Source of the DNA: a virus
Length of the DNA stretch: 55,998 nucleotides
Reading direction: 5' to 3' (one strand)
Virus record (IMG/VR): IMGVR_UViG_3300006802_000116
Span: 1 to 55,998 of that record
Below are positions 7,429 to 14,489 of the stretch, one piece after another. The notes beneath the pieces are model-generated. The model had not been told where the DNA came from, did not search any database, and saw nothing but the letters and a program-made list of their open reading frames with translations. The number at the start of each line of letters is the position of its first letter. Position 1 is the first letter of the stretch. The translations under genes were made by a program, and so were the position numbers.

Positions 7429-7875
7429 TTAGATGGCGTAGAGATTGCATTCAGAGGCGAATGCAGGATCGAGTTCAGCCTCGGGAAACCCTAGGCGGCA
7501 AGACTCGCTCCAGTGCTGGCATTTGTGGCAATGCTGAAGAGCGCGATCGGTGTTGACATAGATGAGGTCGCGATAGGTGCGCCCCAGGCGGATGTCTGCA
7601 ATCGCACCGCGCGAGACGTTGTAGCGGGATGCGAGTTGTCCGTAGCTGTCTTTGGAAGCGCGGATGGCAGCAATCTCCTTGGGGGAGAAGCGGCGGCGGC
7701 GATGCTCGGTGTATCGGGGTAGGTCAATGCGGATGGCCTGGTGTGTATTGCCGCGGCGTACATCGCTAACGGCCTGCTTGCTGACGCCGAGCCTGGTGGC
7801 CAGACGGGTGTTGCTATCGGCGGAGGTGAGAATGAGCACGACCTGCTCCTCGCCGAGAAGGTCCTTGGTGAGCAT
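7429..7875 (-). CDS. Double HTH regulator with zinc-like tail
   Basis: A 148-residue protein with two similar helix-turn-helix segments: TRLATRLGVSKQAVSDVRRG at about 24-43 and QLASRYNVSRGAIADIRLG at about 79-97. Both share the 'S..A..D.R.G' end. A short C-terminal CHKC...C segment may bind zinc. It is probably a DNA-binding regulator of early transcription or a replication accessory. The gene starts 3 nt after the upstream stop. Confidence 0.65.
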   Translation of the reverse strand: MLTKDLLGEEQVVLILTSADSNTRLATRLGVSKQAVSDVRRGNTHQAIRIDLPRYTEHRRRRFSPKEIAAIRASKDSYGQLASRYNVSRGAIADIRLGRTYRDLIYVNTDRALQHCHKCQHWSESCRLGFPEAELDPAFASECNLYAI

Positions 7876-7878
7876 GGA

Positions 7879-8088
7879 TCAGTAGAAGGCGCGCTGACGG
7901 ATTGGATAGCCCTGCTGCTCGAGTTGCTGGATTTCGCGCCGGCAGAGGTAGCGGAGGGCGAAGGCCGCGGGCAGCAGAGAGGTGGCAAGCAGCGCGTGCC
8001 GTTGGGCCAAACCGTGAACGACGGTGGAGACGCGCATCAGGCGATCGAGGCGTGTCTTGGCTCGCAGCAGGGGGTAGAGGCGAAGCAT
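7879..8088 (-). CDS. Small basic helical protein
   Basis: A 69-residue protein from ATG 8088; a TTG at 8109 would add seven residues. Helical and basic (LRAKTRLDRLMRVSTVVHGL..., ALRYLCRREIQQLEQQG) with a mildly hydrophobic middle. It is immediately upstream of the double-HTH gene. Unknown function. Confidence 0.45.
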   Translation of the reverse strand: MLRLYPLLRAKTRLDRLMRVSTVVHGLAQRHALLATSLLPAAFALRYLCRREIQQLEQQGYPIRQRAFY

Positions 8089-8092
8089 GGCG

Positions 8093-8278
8093 TCAGGGTC
8101 CAGTGTCAAGTCCGTTGGCGTAGTGGCGCGGCCCTAGCTGCTGACCAACCGGATGGGGAGTGAGTAAGGCTATGGTGAGGGCAAGGAGGGCCGCCAGCTC
8201 AAGCAGCCGTCTGCTGGCGTGCGGTCGTGCTGTGTGGGCGCCGTGCGGTGACGACTCGCTCCTGCGGCATGGCGCCAT
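8093..8278 (-). CDS. Possible small membrane protein
   Basis: A 61-residue frame with a hydrophobic helix (LLELAALLALTIALL) near its middle. It overlaps the upstream gene by 80 nt, and the first 20 residues are low quality, so the real start may be internal and non-ATG. Supported mainly by the membrane helix and by filling the gap between two genes. Confidence 0.3.
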   Translation of the reverse strand: MAPCRRSESSPHGAHTARPHASRRLLELAALLALTIALLTPHPVGQQLGPRHYANGLDTGP

Positions 8279-8414
8279 AGCGCCAGTAGAACCAGAGCCG
8301 GAAGGTGGGAGCGGCCGGATCCCCGGGCGCGGCAATGGCGGCAAGCTTGGCAATGTGCTGCGAGTAGGCATCGATGTCCTGTTCGGAGTAGGGGATAGCG
8401 CGGGGATCGGTCAC
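8199..8414 (-). CDS. Small hypothetical protein (GTG start)
   Basis: A 71-residue protein from GTG 8414, which overlaps the upstream stop as GTGA. The N-terminal half reads MTDPRAIPYSEQDIDAYSQ and FRLWFYWRYG; the end is Arg/Thr-rich. Unknown function. Confidence 0.5.
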   Translation of the reverse strand: MTDPRAIPYSEQDIDAYSQHIAKLAAIAAPGDPAAPTFRLWFYWRYGAMPQERVVTARRPHSTTARQQTAA

Positions 8415-8512
8415 GGGGGAGGGGTCTCGTGGACGCGGAAGTGCTGCGGCAGGGGACGGCAGGCCGGGCCATCCCTCACCAACGTCGACATTGTGTACGG
8501 CGTGCCGTGCAT
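8411..8512 (-). CDS. Micro-protein upstream of coupled gene
   Basis: A 33-residue frame from ATG 8512 (MHGTPYTMSTLVRDGPACRP...) whose TGA overlaps the next GTG. It follows the terminator at 8519-8545. The coupling suggests it is translated, perhaps as a leader peptide. Confidence 0.35.
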   Translation of the reverse strand: MHGTPYTMSTLVRDGPACRPLPQHFRVHETPPP

Positions 8513-8518
8513 GCGCAA

Positions 8519-8545
8519 GAGAAAGGGGCTGTTTTGCAGCCCCTT
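8519..8545 (-). terminator. Intrinsic terminator
   Basis: Perfect stem AAGGGGCTG/CAGCCCCTT with a CAAAA-type loop, then TTCTCTT on the minus strand. It ends the HTH gene at 8573-8947. Confidence 0.75.
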
Positions 8546-8572
8546 GTCACGCAGCAGTGGTGGTTCGGTGCC

Positions 8573-8947
8573 TTAGGACACCAGACGGTTGCCAAAGGAC
8601 CAGGGGTAGCCGCAAACCTCCGGCTGCTGATAGGTGCGATATTGCGCCAAACGGCAGATGGAGGACTCGGTCAGGCTGTATTCGCGGGCCAGGCTCAGCA
8701 GTTTTTCGCCTTGGGCGCGTCGCATGCGGATTTGATGCACCTGTTGGTCCGAGAGGAAGGAATGCCCGCGGCCGCGGCGGATTGGGTCCTGCTCGAGCGG
8801 CGGGCGACGCCTGACTCGTCGGATCACGCTGGTGATCGAGACAGGGTGGACGTCAACGATGCGGGCAATGGAGTCGTAGTCGTAGCCCTGGCAGCGGAGG
8901 TGCCAGATGCGGTCCTCGCGTTGGATGGAGATGCGGCGGCGTGGCAT
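8573..8947 (-). CDS. HTH DNA-binding protein with AT-hook-like core
   Basis: A 124-residue basic protein. Residues about 1-50 form an HTH (RIWHLRCQGYDYDSIARIV, then HPVSITSVIRRVRRR), followed by an RRGRGH AT-hook-like segment and a second HTH (EKLLSLAREYSLTESSICRL). Two HTHs separated by a minor-groove-type linker fit a small transposase-like or regulator DNA-binding protein. It forms a transcription unit with its own downstream terminator. Confidence 0.6.
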   Translation of the reverse strand: MPRRRISIQREDRIWHLRCQGYDYDSIARIVDVHPVSITSVIRRVRRRPPLEQDPIRRGRGHSFLSDQQVHQIRMRRAQGEKLLSLAREYSLTESSICRLAQYRTYQQPEVCGYPWSFGNRLVS

Positions 8948-8965
8948 GGCTAGCGTGGGGTGAGT

Positions 8966-9532
8966 TCAGGGTTGGACGGTGCCGTTGATGTAGGTGGTGA
9001 CAGCGCTGCGCTCCAGGCCCAAGGAGGCGAGCAGTCCGTCGGAGATCAGCATGTGAGAGCGGAACTCCGCCAGCGAGGGCTCACTGGTGAAGGTCTCGGT
9101 GAGCAGCTGATGGGCCCGGCCGCGGTAGTAGAGATCGCTCAAGTCGGCGAGCAGTTCCTCGAGGTGACCCATCGAGGCGCGTGTGGCCAGCAGGTGGCGG
9201 CGCATCATCCGGGCCAAGGTGGTTTGCTCTGAGCCGCTGAGCTGGTCATAGGGCTCGCGCTCAAGGGCCAGGCTGCTGAGCTGGTCGTCGAACTGATGCT
9301 CTGCCTCGCAGAGCAGATACATCGCCGAGGTGAGGATCTGGATCAGGTTGGTGCCGTTCTTGGAGCGATGGATCAGTTGCGTCAGGCAGAACTGCAGATC
9401 GCAGGGACCGCCCTCCATCCCGCCGAGATCGACGGACGGAATGCGCTCGCTCTCGGGCAGGAGGTTGTGGGTGCGCAGGAAGGCGCTGAGGGCCTCCGGC
9501 GACACCGCGTCAGGGAAGTGGGAGTCGCTCAC
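8966..9532 (-). CDS. Hypothetical helical protein
   Basis: A 188-residue protein from GTG 9532, overlapping the upstream stop as GTGA. Mostly helical (NLIQILTSAMYLLCEAEHQF; RHLLATRASMGHLEELLADL). No motif or membrane segment recognised. It forms a two-gene unit with 9529-10122. Confidence 0.6.
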   Translation of the reverse strand: MSDSHFPDAVSPEALSAFLRTHNLLPESERIPSVDLGGMEGGPCDLQFCLTQLIHRSKNGTNLIQILTSAMYLLCEAEHQFDDQLSSLALEREPYDQLSGSEQTTLARMMRRHLLATRASMGHLEELLADLSDLYYRGRAHQLLTETFTSEPSLAEFRSHMLISDGLLASLGLERSAVTTYINGTVQP

Positions 9533-10122
9533 AGAAACTGGGGTTCCAGGTCGAGAGCGCGGCGGAGATTGTTGACGGCGATCTCGAGGTCGTCCCGCGT
9601 CCCGCCGATGGCCTCGGCGTAGATGCGTTGAAAAGGGGCGTCCTGGTTGTTGCCCGTGAGCAGGTAGAGATCGAGGAAATTGGCGATTCGCTTGGGGTCG
9701 GAACCGCCGGTGCCGCGCCTGGCACTGATTTTGCCCGGCGTGTCGCGCATGTCAACCTGAGGCGCGCTATGGGTGAGGGCGCCAAGAATCGTGCGGACGT
9801 GCCATTGCAAGGGTGTGGCGTAGCAGGGCAGTGAGATGACGCGCAGCAGCAGAGGCACCTCGCTGTAGAGCTCGAGGTCGAGGTAATCGCGCTCGGAGCG
9901 GCGCTTGACGAAGCAGTCCTTCAGGCCAAAGAACACGACGCTGTCGTCTTCGCCGAGGACCCGTTCGGGCTTGGCAGCACTGGCGCCGTACTTGTAGAGC
10001 TGGCCAATCTGGTTGATGCCATAGCGCTGAATCTGGGGCTCTGGCGGACGTGGGGCAATGCCGTCGTCATCGCAGACCAGGTAGGCAAGGGCGGAGGTGT
10101 CGCGAGGTGCAAGTGCGCTCAT
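9529..10122 (-). CDS. Hypothetical protein
   Basis: A 197-residue protein. The frame is open to 10167, but the upstream part lies inside the regulatory module, so ATG 10122 (MSALAPRDTSALAYLVCDDD) is chosen. The C-terminal part is helical (ANFLDLYLLTGNNQDAPFQR). It begins just after a terminator plus repeat motif. Unknown function. Confidence 0.6.
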   Translation of the reverse strand: MSALAPRDTSALAYLVCDDDGIAPRPPEPQIQRYGINQIGQLYKYGASAAKPERVLGEDDSVVFFGLKDCFVKRRSERDYLDLELYSEVPLLLRVISLPCYATPLQWHVRTILGALTHSAPQVDMRDTPGKISARRGTGGSDPKRIANFLDLYLLTGNNQDAPFQRIYAEAIGGTRDDLEIAVNNLRRALDLEPQFL

Positions 10123-10140
10123 GAGAAAACAGATAACTGC

Positions 10141-10158
10141 AATGCACCGCTGAAGAGG
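10141..10158 (-). repeat. Intergenic repeat motif copy 1
   Basis: Minus-strand CCTCTTCAGCGGTGCATT, one mismatch from the consensus shared by seven early intergenic sites. It lies between a terminator and the start at 10122. Confidence 0.7.
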
Positions 10159-10165
10159 TGCATGC

Positions 10166-10195
10166 AAAAAGCCCCACCCTCAAGCGAGGGCGGGG
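10166..10195 (-). terminator. Intrinsic terminator
   Basis: Minus-strand stem GGCCCCGCCCTCG... paired with ...GAGGGTGGGGC, followed by TTTTT. It lies between the divergent Dps gene and the gene at 9529-10122. Confidence 0.7.
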
Positions 10196-10219
10196 CCAGT
10201 GCTGAACGGCTGCGCTGCG

Positions 10220-10225
10220 TAGACT
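10220..10225 (+). promoter_or_regulatory. TAGACT -10-like promoter element
   Basis: TAGACT 25 nt upstream of the Dps start, the same element as at late genes. It suggests Dps is expressed with the virion genes. Confidence 0.5.
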
Positions 10226-10250
10226 AGGCGGACGAGGCGCAAGGCGCGGC

Positions 10251-10769
10251 ATGTACGCAATGGTGGGTGGGATGCAGGAGGCGACCTTGAGCGAGCCGAT
10301 GACGCCAGAGACCACGCCCGCCCCGGAGGTGGGGCGGCTGGTGCAGCTGCTGATCACGTTGGCCTCGATGCTCAAGGAACTGGAGACCCAGAGCCACCTG
10401 ACGCACCTCAACTATGAAGGGGAGAACTTCCTGGCGGTGCATGCCTTCCTGAAGGAGCAGTACGAGGCGCACCTCGAGCAGTTCGACACGGTGGCCGAGT
10501 TCGTGCGCAGCATGGACTACTGGATGCCGTTGTGCAGCTGCGGTCTGAAGGACGCGCTCAGCGGGTTCCAGAACATCTGCAGCCATGACGGCCGCGAGAT
10601 GCTGCTGACCTACTACGGCAACCTGGATGCGCTGGGGTTCCTGGCGAAGGAAGTGGAGCGCGTGGCCGCAGAGGTTGGCGCTCCTGATGTGCAGAACTAC
10701 ATGGCGGAGCTGGTGGGCGCCGCGTTCAAGGCGGGCTGGTTCTTGAAGGCCACGCTGCGGGGGTGCTAG
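10251..10769 (+). CDS. dps: Dps-family ferritin-like protein
   Basis: A 172-residue protein with a four-helix Dps core. Residues H52, H64, D79 and E83 follow the exact Dps ferroxidase spacing (H-x11-H-x14-D-x3-E) in the segment running from THLNYEGENFLAVH to FDTVAEFV. All four known ligands are kept, so iron binding and peroxide consumption are expected, and DNA protection is possible. Further ATGs at 10260, 10272 and later leave the exact start open; the N-terminal tail is short and uncharged. It stands alone on the plus strand between minus-strand genes, with its own TAGACT element. Rare but known in phages. Confidence 0.8.
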   Translation: MYAMVGGMQEATLSEPMTPETTPAPEVGRLVQLLITLASMLKELETQSHLTHLNYEGENFLAVHAFLKEQYEAHLEQFDTVAEFVRSMDYWMPLCSCGLKDALSGFQNICSHDGREMLLTYYGNLDALGFLAKEVERVAAEVGAPDVQNYMAELVGAAFKAGWFLKATLRGC

Positions 10770-11269
10770 GCCGCGGTCCGTTGCTGCGGCAGGGGCGTTG
10801 AGGCGCCCTGTCTGACTGGCCGCAGGTACGGCACCTCGATCCAGCCACTGCGGGGTTCGCCGTAGAGGTAGGCGCGAGGGTTGTCGGTCGGCGTGCCAAG
10901 CCAGAGGAGGGCGTTGTCGTATAGCTCCTCGATCTGACTTTCGCCGCGGGCGACAACAGCCCGTGCGCAGCGCTGGTAGCGGCAGAGGTCCAGTACGAAT
11001 CCGTGGGCTAAGGGGCCGCACTCCTCGATGGCGTAGAGGTAGCCGCCATCCCACTCGGCGCGAACGGGATCGTTCTGCCAGGCAACGATCTGCTTGGGCT
11101 CCCAGGCTGGGATGCAGAAGTGTTGGCGCTGCCACTCGAGCGGCAGCCCCTGCCCCTTGCGTTGGAACTGGATGATGTACTGATTGCCGCCGAGGACTTG
11201 GCGGCGAGCGGCACGGAAGCGACGAGAGACTTCAGTGCCAGAGAAGTGGGTCTTAGGCGCGGCGGGCAT
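10766..11269 (-). CDS. Hypothetical protein
   Basis: A 167-residue mixed alpha/beta protein (TEVSRRFRAARRQVLGGNQY...; GYLYAIEECGPLAHGFVLDL). It contains four cysteines. It overlaps the end of Dps by 4 nt convergently and is coupled to the upstream gene by a one-base overlap. Unknown family. Confidence 0.55.
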   Translation of the reverse strand: MPAAPKTHFSGTEVSRRFRAARRQVLGGNQYIIQFQRKGQGLPLEWQRQHFCIPAWEPKQIVAWQNDPVRAEWDGGYLYAIEECGPLAHGFVLDLCRYQRCARAVVARGESQIEELYDNALLWLGTPTDNPRAYLYGEPRSGWIEVPYLRPVRQGASTPLPQQRTAA

Positions 11270-11508
11270 CAGTCGTCGTGGACATTGGTGAGGGTGACGT
11301 CACGGGCGGCGAGCCATTCGTGCTCGCCCTCGATGAAGTCGATCAGGCTGTCCTCCAGGGCGGAGGGTTGCTGGTCGCGACCGGTGTGCAGCCGCAGACG
11401 GTGGCGGGTGAGAGAGAGATTGTCGGCGAGGGCTTTCGCCAGGTCGAGACCGGTCATTTGATTGAGGATCTGTCTGGCGTCGAGGTCGACGGTGATTAAG
11501 CGCTCCAT
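11269..11508 (-). CDS. Small hypothetical protein
   Basis: A 79-residue acidic helical protein (MERLITVDLDARQILNQMTG...). It starts 13 nt after the upstream gene. Unknown function. Confidence 0.55.
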   Translation of the reverse strand: MERLITVDLDARQILNQMTGLDLAKALADNLSLTRHRLRLHTGRDQQPSALEDSLIDFIEGEHEWLAARDVTLTNVHDD

Positions 11509-11521
11509 GTGGGAGTTGTGG

Positions 11522-11758
11522 CTAACGGTTGGGGGATGGCCGCCTGCGTCGAGACATGGCTCGTTCCTCTGCTCGGGCAGCGCGGTTGGCTTGGACGTAG
11601 AGCTCGTATTGGGTGGGCTTGCGGCGGTTCTTGGCGAGTGCCTTGATGCCGCCGCGCTCGATCAACAGGGCGCAGAGCTTGAGGGCCGCGGCTGCGGCTT
11701 CGTGCTCGTTGGGGCTCTGGCTGAGGGCCAGGAGTTTCTCGAGGCGCTCGATGCTCAC
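11522..11758 (-). CDS. DUF2786-like protein
   Basis: A 78-residue protein from GTG 11758, overlapping the upstream stop as GTGA. SIERLEKLLALSQSPNEHEA followed by AAAALKLCALLIERGG matches the N-terminal helical pair of DUF2786 (kLLaLA.sp.e.EA..A...A..Ll...G). The second half is basic (KNRRKPTQ..., RRRRPSPNR) and could bind nucleic acid. The open frame extends further upstream but is antisense-like there. The biochemical role of DUF2786 is unknown. Confidence 0.6.
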   Translation of the reverse strand: MSIERLEKLLALSQSPNEHEAAAAALKLCALLIERGGIKALAKNRRKPTQYELYVQANRAARAEERAMSRRRRPSPNR

Positions 11759-11970
11759 GGCTGGGGCGGATGGTGAATAGAGGCCCGCTTGAGGGCGGCC
11801 ATGGTGTTGCGTTCGGAGCGGGGATGTCGCTTGCGCCCGAAGGAGATGATCGTGTGGCCGCCGTTGGGGTGGGTGGCATGCCAATGGCGCCGGCCGGGCT
11901 TGATCGTGAACCCCAGCTCGAGCGCATAGCGGAGCATGGGGTCTTTGCGGAATAGGTGATTGGACGTCAT
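11755..11970 (-). CDS. HicA-like protein, no HicB partner
   Basis: A 71-residue protein with the HicA/YcfA pattern: ALELGFTIKPGRRHWHATHP, then GGHTIISFGRKRHPRSE and TMAALKRA. This matches 'L...Gf......GSH.....P.G......PrH...l...tl..il..A'. HicA proteins are small dsRBD-fold mRNA interferases with a catalytic His (here the RRHWHATH region). No HicB-type antitoxin lies adjacent; the neighbours are a DUF2786 protein and a 202-residue unknown. It may be an inactive or host-directed RNA-binding protein. Confidence 0.5.
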   Translation of the reverse strand: MTSNHLFRKDPMLRYALELGFTIKPGRRHWHATHPNGGHTIISFGRKRHPRSERNTMAALKRASIHHPPQP

Positions 11971-12575
11971 GAGTAGTTCATTCCCTTCTCGTCGTTCTCG
12001 TCGAGGTTGACGCCGCGTTGCTTGAGCCAGGGGATCATGCAGGTGACGACCAGCTTCTGTGCCTCCATGGCGCGGGGCTTCTCGGCGGTACCGATGCGAC
12101 GGCAGGCGTAGTTGAAGCCGGCGCAGGCTTGATCGAGCAGCATCAGGAGATCGATGTCGATGTTGTGTTCAGCGGCGCGTGCGGCAGCGTTCTGCTTGCG
12201 CACCGTGGCGGGCCTGAGGCCGCGGTTGGGGATGACGGGCCGCTCGGCGACGGCGACGAGGGCCTGATGGTCGGCGGGTTCAAGGGCAGCGAGATGGTCA
12301 GGGTCGGCCCAGCCTTCTTCTCCAGGAGGGAGAGCAGGATCCCCCGTTGGCGGTTCGTCAAAGTCGAGTTCGAGAAGTGAAGCCTTGATCTCGTCGTCGT
12401 AGCGGAGGGCGGCGTCGTCGAAGACAAAGCCCTTCTTGACGATGCCGCGCAGGGACCTGGGGATGAGGGCGACGCATTCGCTGCCAGCTGCGGTCTTCTT
12501 GTTGAAGTAGAAGAAGTCGTAGTCGGGGTTGCGGGAGGAGGGCTTGGGATCAGAGGTGGCGATGCGGACGGCCAT
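11967..12575 (-). CDS. Hypothetical protein
   Basis: A 202-residue protein (MAVRIATSDPKPSSRNPDYD...). Its first 60 residues are mixed alpha/beta, followed by an acidic Pro-rich linker and a helical end (IDIDLLMLLDQACAGFNYAC). The start is preceded by the GTTCTTTC leader seen at other early genes. It overlaps the HicA-like gene by 4 nt. Unknown function. Confidence 0.6.
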   Translation of the reverse strand: MAVRIATSDPKPSSRNPDYDFFYFNKKTAAGSECVALIPRSLRGIVKKGFVFDDAALRYDDEIKASLLELDFDEPPTGDPALPPGEEGWADPDHLAALEPADHQALVAVAERPVIPNRGLRPATVRKQNAAARAAEHNIDIDLLMLLDQACAGFNYACRRIGTAEKPRAMEAQKLVVTCMIPWLKQRGVNLDENDEKGMNYS

Positions 12576-12592
12576 GATCTGAGGTGGTAGTG

Positions 12593-12600
12593 GAAAGAAC
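12593..12600 (-). promoter_or_regulatory. GTTCTTTC leader element
   Basis: Minus-strand GTTCTTTC 17 nt before ATG 12575. The same octamer precedes four other early genes. Confidence 0.4.
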
Positions 12601-12608
12601 GGAGGACC

Positions 12609-12646
12609 TTCTGGACAAACGCCGCAGCCGCTGAATCCAGAAGGAG
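12609..12646. other. Hairpin in intergenic region
   Basis: Perfect 9-bp inverted repeat CCTTCTGGA/TCCAGAAGG with a 20-nt loop. The loop carries minus-strand TTCAGCGGCTGCGGCG, a possible diverged copy of the early repeat motif. There is no T-run, so a regulatory hairpin is more likely than a terminator. Confidence 0.4.
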
Positions 12647-12767
12647 AAAGCAGCCGATACGGCGATAAAGGTCGGGGGGATCACAGAGCTCGCGGAGAAC
12701 GAGGTGAGCGCGGTTGGTCTGAGGCGTGATCAGCGTGTGGCCGCTGGGGGATTGGGAGACCAGGAAG

Positions 12768-12980
12768 TCAGTCCGAGCGGCGGAAGAAGGGCGAGTCCGG
12801 CCCGTACTGATTGATGTAGTGCGGGAAGGCGGCGTGGATGCGCCGAGCGTTGTCGTTGTCGGCGCGGGAGATGGCGACGGCAAGGGCTGAGACAAAGCCA
12901 CCGCCGTAGCAGCGCATGGCATTGACGATGCCGGGGCGGTGGCGGATGAAGGTGTCGTAGTCAACAGAGGGGATGATCAT
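12768..12980 (-). CDS. Small hypothetical protein
   Basis: A 70-residue protein (MIIPSVDYDTFIRHRPGIVN..., ending INQYGPDSPFFRRSD). It starts with an ATGA overlap from the Gp157 gene. Unknown function. Confidence 0.55.
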   Translation of the reverse strand: MIIPSVDYDTFIRHRPGIVNAMRCYGGGFVSALAVAISRADNDNARRIHAAFPHYINQYGPDSPFFRRSD

Positions 12981-13675
12981 TTGATGGACCAGCTGGTGCG
13001 GGTGATCAGGCGGGCGCCGGCAATCTCCTGTCCGGCCTTGATGGCGGCCTTGATCGAGGCCTTGTCCGGTTCGCGGGTGGACTTGACCCGGAACATGTCG
13101 TCGGGGATCAAGTCTTCGTCGTCGATCTCGACAGACTCGCTGCGGCGCGAGCGCAGTTCGTGGGTGGGCAGGGAGAACTTGCTCTCACCGGGCTGCAGGG
13201 CGGTGAGCACCTTGAGCATGTAATCGGTGAGGGACTGGGCGCGGCGCTGGTCTGCAGCGGCCAGGTCGGCGAGGCGCTTGGCCTGGTCCTTGCGGAACTG
13301 AGCGACGGCCTGCAGGTGGTCGATGTAGCGGCAGATGTTGTCCGCCTTGTCGGCCAGGGCTGACTTGGTGTGCTGGGCGGCCTCGAGGTACTGCTCGATC
13401 AGGGCGATGGCCGTTGACTCCTGGGTGGGGTCGTCGGTGTCGAGCAGCTCGGCGGCGAGGGCGAGCTCACCGTCAATCACCTGGGCCTGGATACCGAGGG
13501 CGTAAAGGGAGGTGCCGCCCGTCGCTCTGGATTCAGCCGACGGGTTGAGCGCTGCCGGTGACGATGGCGCTGGGCCAGTGGTCGGTGTAGCCGCGCCGGA
13601 GCTGGCTGAGGTAGTGGTTGCGTTCCCGTTGACTGGAGAAATCGCAGCGCCAGGTGAGGCTGGTGCGGAGGTCAT
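12977..13675 (-). CDS. Sipho_Gp157-family protein
   Basis: A 232-residue protein. Residues about 57-232 match the Siphovirus Gp157 family: TSLYALGIQAQVIDGEL, then a long coiled coil starting at KADNICRYIDHLQAVAQ, then SVEIDDEDLIPDDMF and KAAIKAGQEIAGARLI with a final WSIK. A family member from Streptococcus phage Sfi21 was linked to phage resistance, and the genes usually sit beside recombination or ssDNA-binding genes. The first ~55 residues are low-complexity Ala/Ser/Thr/Pro and overlap the upstream gene. No internal ATG exists, so 13675 is kept, but the native start may be a rarer codon further in. Confidence 0.85.
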   Translation of the reverse strand: MTSAPASPGAAISPVNGNATTTSASSGAATPTTGPAPSSPAALNPSAESRATGGTSLYALGIQAQVIDGELALAAELLDTDDPTQESTAIALIEQYLEAAQHTKSALADKADNICRYIDHLQAVAQFRKDQAKRLADLAAADQRRAQSLTDYMLKVLTALQPGESKFSLPTHELRSRRSESVEIDDEDLIPDDMFRVKSTREPDKASIKAAIKAGQEIAGARLITRTSWSIK

Positions 13676-13757
13676 AGACGTAGGCGGAGAGGCGGTGGGT
13701 GCTAGTGGTGCGCCGGACGAGATAGCGATGACCGGGAGCGCTGGAGTTGACGGTCAA
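13533..13757 (-). CDS. Small basic hypothetical protein
   Basis: A 74-residue protein, best read from TTG 13757 (LTVNSSAPGHRYLVRRTTST, then SAYVYDLRTSLTWRC). The downstream part is clearly protein-like and beta-rich; upstream of 13757 the frame becomes antisense noise. It overlaps the upstream gene by about 55 nt and Gp157 by 143 nt, which is unusual and makes the boundaries uncertain. Confidence 0.4.
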   Translation of the reverse strand: MTVNSSAPGHRYLVRRTTSTHRLSAYVYDLRTSLTWRCDFSSQRERNHYLSQLRRGYTDHWPSAIVTGSAQPVG

Positions 13758-13911
13758 AGGTCGCCAGTTGCTGGCGGAGTCGTCGGATGGAGTCCCGGTC
13801 CTGGCTGGGGTCGCCGCGCTTGAGGGCGCGCTCGGCGTCCGCCAGGAGCTGAGCAGTCGCATCCCGCAGGCGAACCATCGGGCCAAGTCGGCGATCGGCG
13901 TCATTGGACAT
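13702..13911 (-). CDS. Small helical basic protein
   Basis: A 69-residue protein from ATG 13911 (MSNDADRRLGPMVRLRDATA..., then a Arg-rich helix and a Ser/Arg tail). It follows the terminator at 13951-13989. Coiled-coil-like helix; function unknown. Confidence 0.55.
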   Translation of the reverse strand: MSNDADRRLGPMVRLRDATAQLLADAERALKRGDPSQDRDSIRRLRQQLATFDRQLQRSRSSLSRPAHH

Positions 13912-13950
13912 GCTGCATGCCGTGGCGTGCGCATTGTGGCGAGGAATCAA

Positions 13951-13989
13951 GAAAAAGGAAGCCCCGGCGGGCGAAACGCTCACCGGGGC
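13951..13989 (-). terminator. Intrinsic terminator
   Basis: Minus-strand stem GCCCCGGTG.../...CGCCGGGGC followed by TTCCTTTTTC. It ends the monocistronic gene 13998-14384. Confidence 0.75.
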
Positions 13990-13997
13990 GTGCGGAC

Positions 13998-14384
13998 TCA
14001 GGCGGTCACCGCAGCAGGTGCGGGGGCAGGCGTGGCGGCGACCACGGCTTCCGTGGCGGTTTCAGCAGCGGCGAGGCCGTGCTTGACCGCCTTGGTGTAG
14101 AGCGCCTTGGTGTAGACCTCCTTGGCCGTGATCGCGTAGACGCCGGTCGGGGTCTGGACGATCTTGCCGAAGTGGAGGGTGCCAGTGTCCGGGCACTCGA
14201 AGGTGTCAGCTGGATTGTCCTTGCCGACCATGTCGGTCAGGTGGTCGGACTTGAAGCCGGCGTTGATCGCCGTCTCGCGCCGGGCCATGCCACCGTTGCG
14301 GTTGCTGACCCAGGCGGCTTCGGCGTGCGTCCAGTTGGAGCCGGAATACAGACGCAGGGCGAGAGGACCGAGGTTGAGTTCCAT
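13998..14384 (-). CDS. Hypothetical protein, monocistronic unit
   Basis: A 128-residue protein from ATG 14384 (MELNLGPLALRLYSGSNWTH...). The middle is compact with FECPDTGTLHFGKIVQTPTG; a short internal repeat (VYTKALYTKA) and an Ala/Pro-rich tail follow. It has its own upstream repeat motif and downstream terminator, a moron-like cassette. Unknown function. Confidence 0.6.
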   Translation of the reverse strand: MELNLGPLALRLYSGSNWTHAEAAWVSNRNGGMARRETAINAGFKSDHLTDMVGKDNPADTFECPDTGTLHFGKIVQTPTGVYAITAKEVYTKALYTKAVKHGLAAAETATEAVVAATPAPAPAAVTA

Positions 14385-14419
14385 GATGAAAGAAGAGAAT
14401 GAACGAAGCAGGCCCCTTC

Positions 14420-14440
14420 CATGCACTGCTGAAAGAGGCC
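14420..14440 (-). repeat. Intergenic repeat motif copy 2
   Basis: Minus-strand CCTCTTTCAGCAGTGCAT with one inserted T relative to the consensus, 36 nt upstream of ATG 14384. Confidence 0.65.
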
Positions 14441-14455
14441 ATAAACAAACAGAAC

Positions 14456-14461
14456 TAGAAT
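14456..14461 (+). promoter_or_regulatory. TAGAAT -10-like promoter element
   Basis: TAGAAT 28 nt before ATG 14490. It overlaps an earlier in-frame ATG at 14460, arguing that translation starts at 14490. Confidence 0.5.
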
Positions 14462-14489
14462 GCGAGTACGCAATGCCATAGCGACTGCC

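Noticed and set aside
12143-12964. Minus-strand 273-codon frame
   Set aside because: Most of it is out-of-frame shadow of the 11967-12575 and 12768-12980 genes; only its middle part is discussed as a possible gene remnant.
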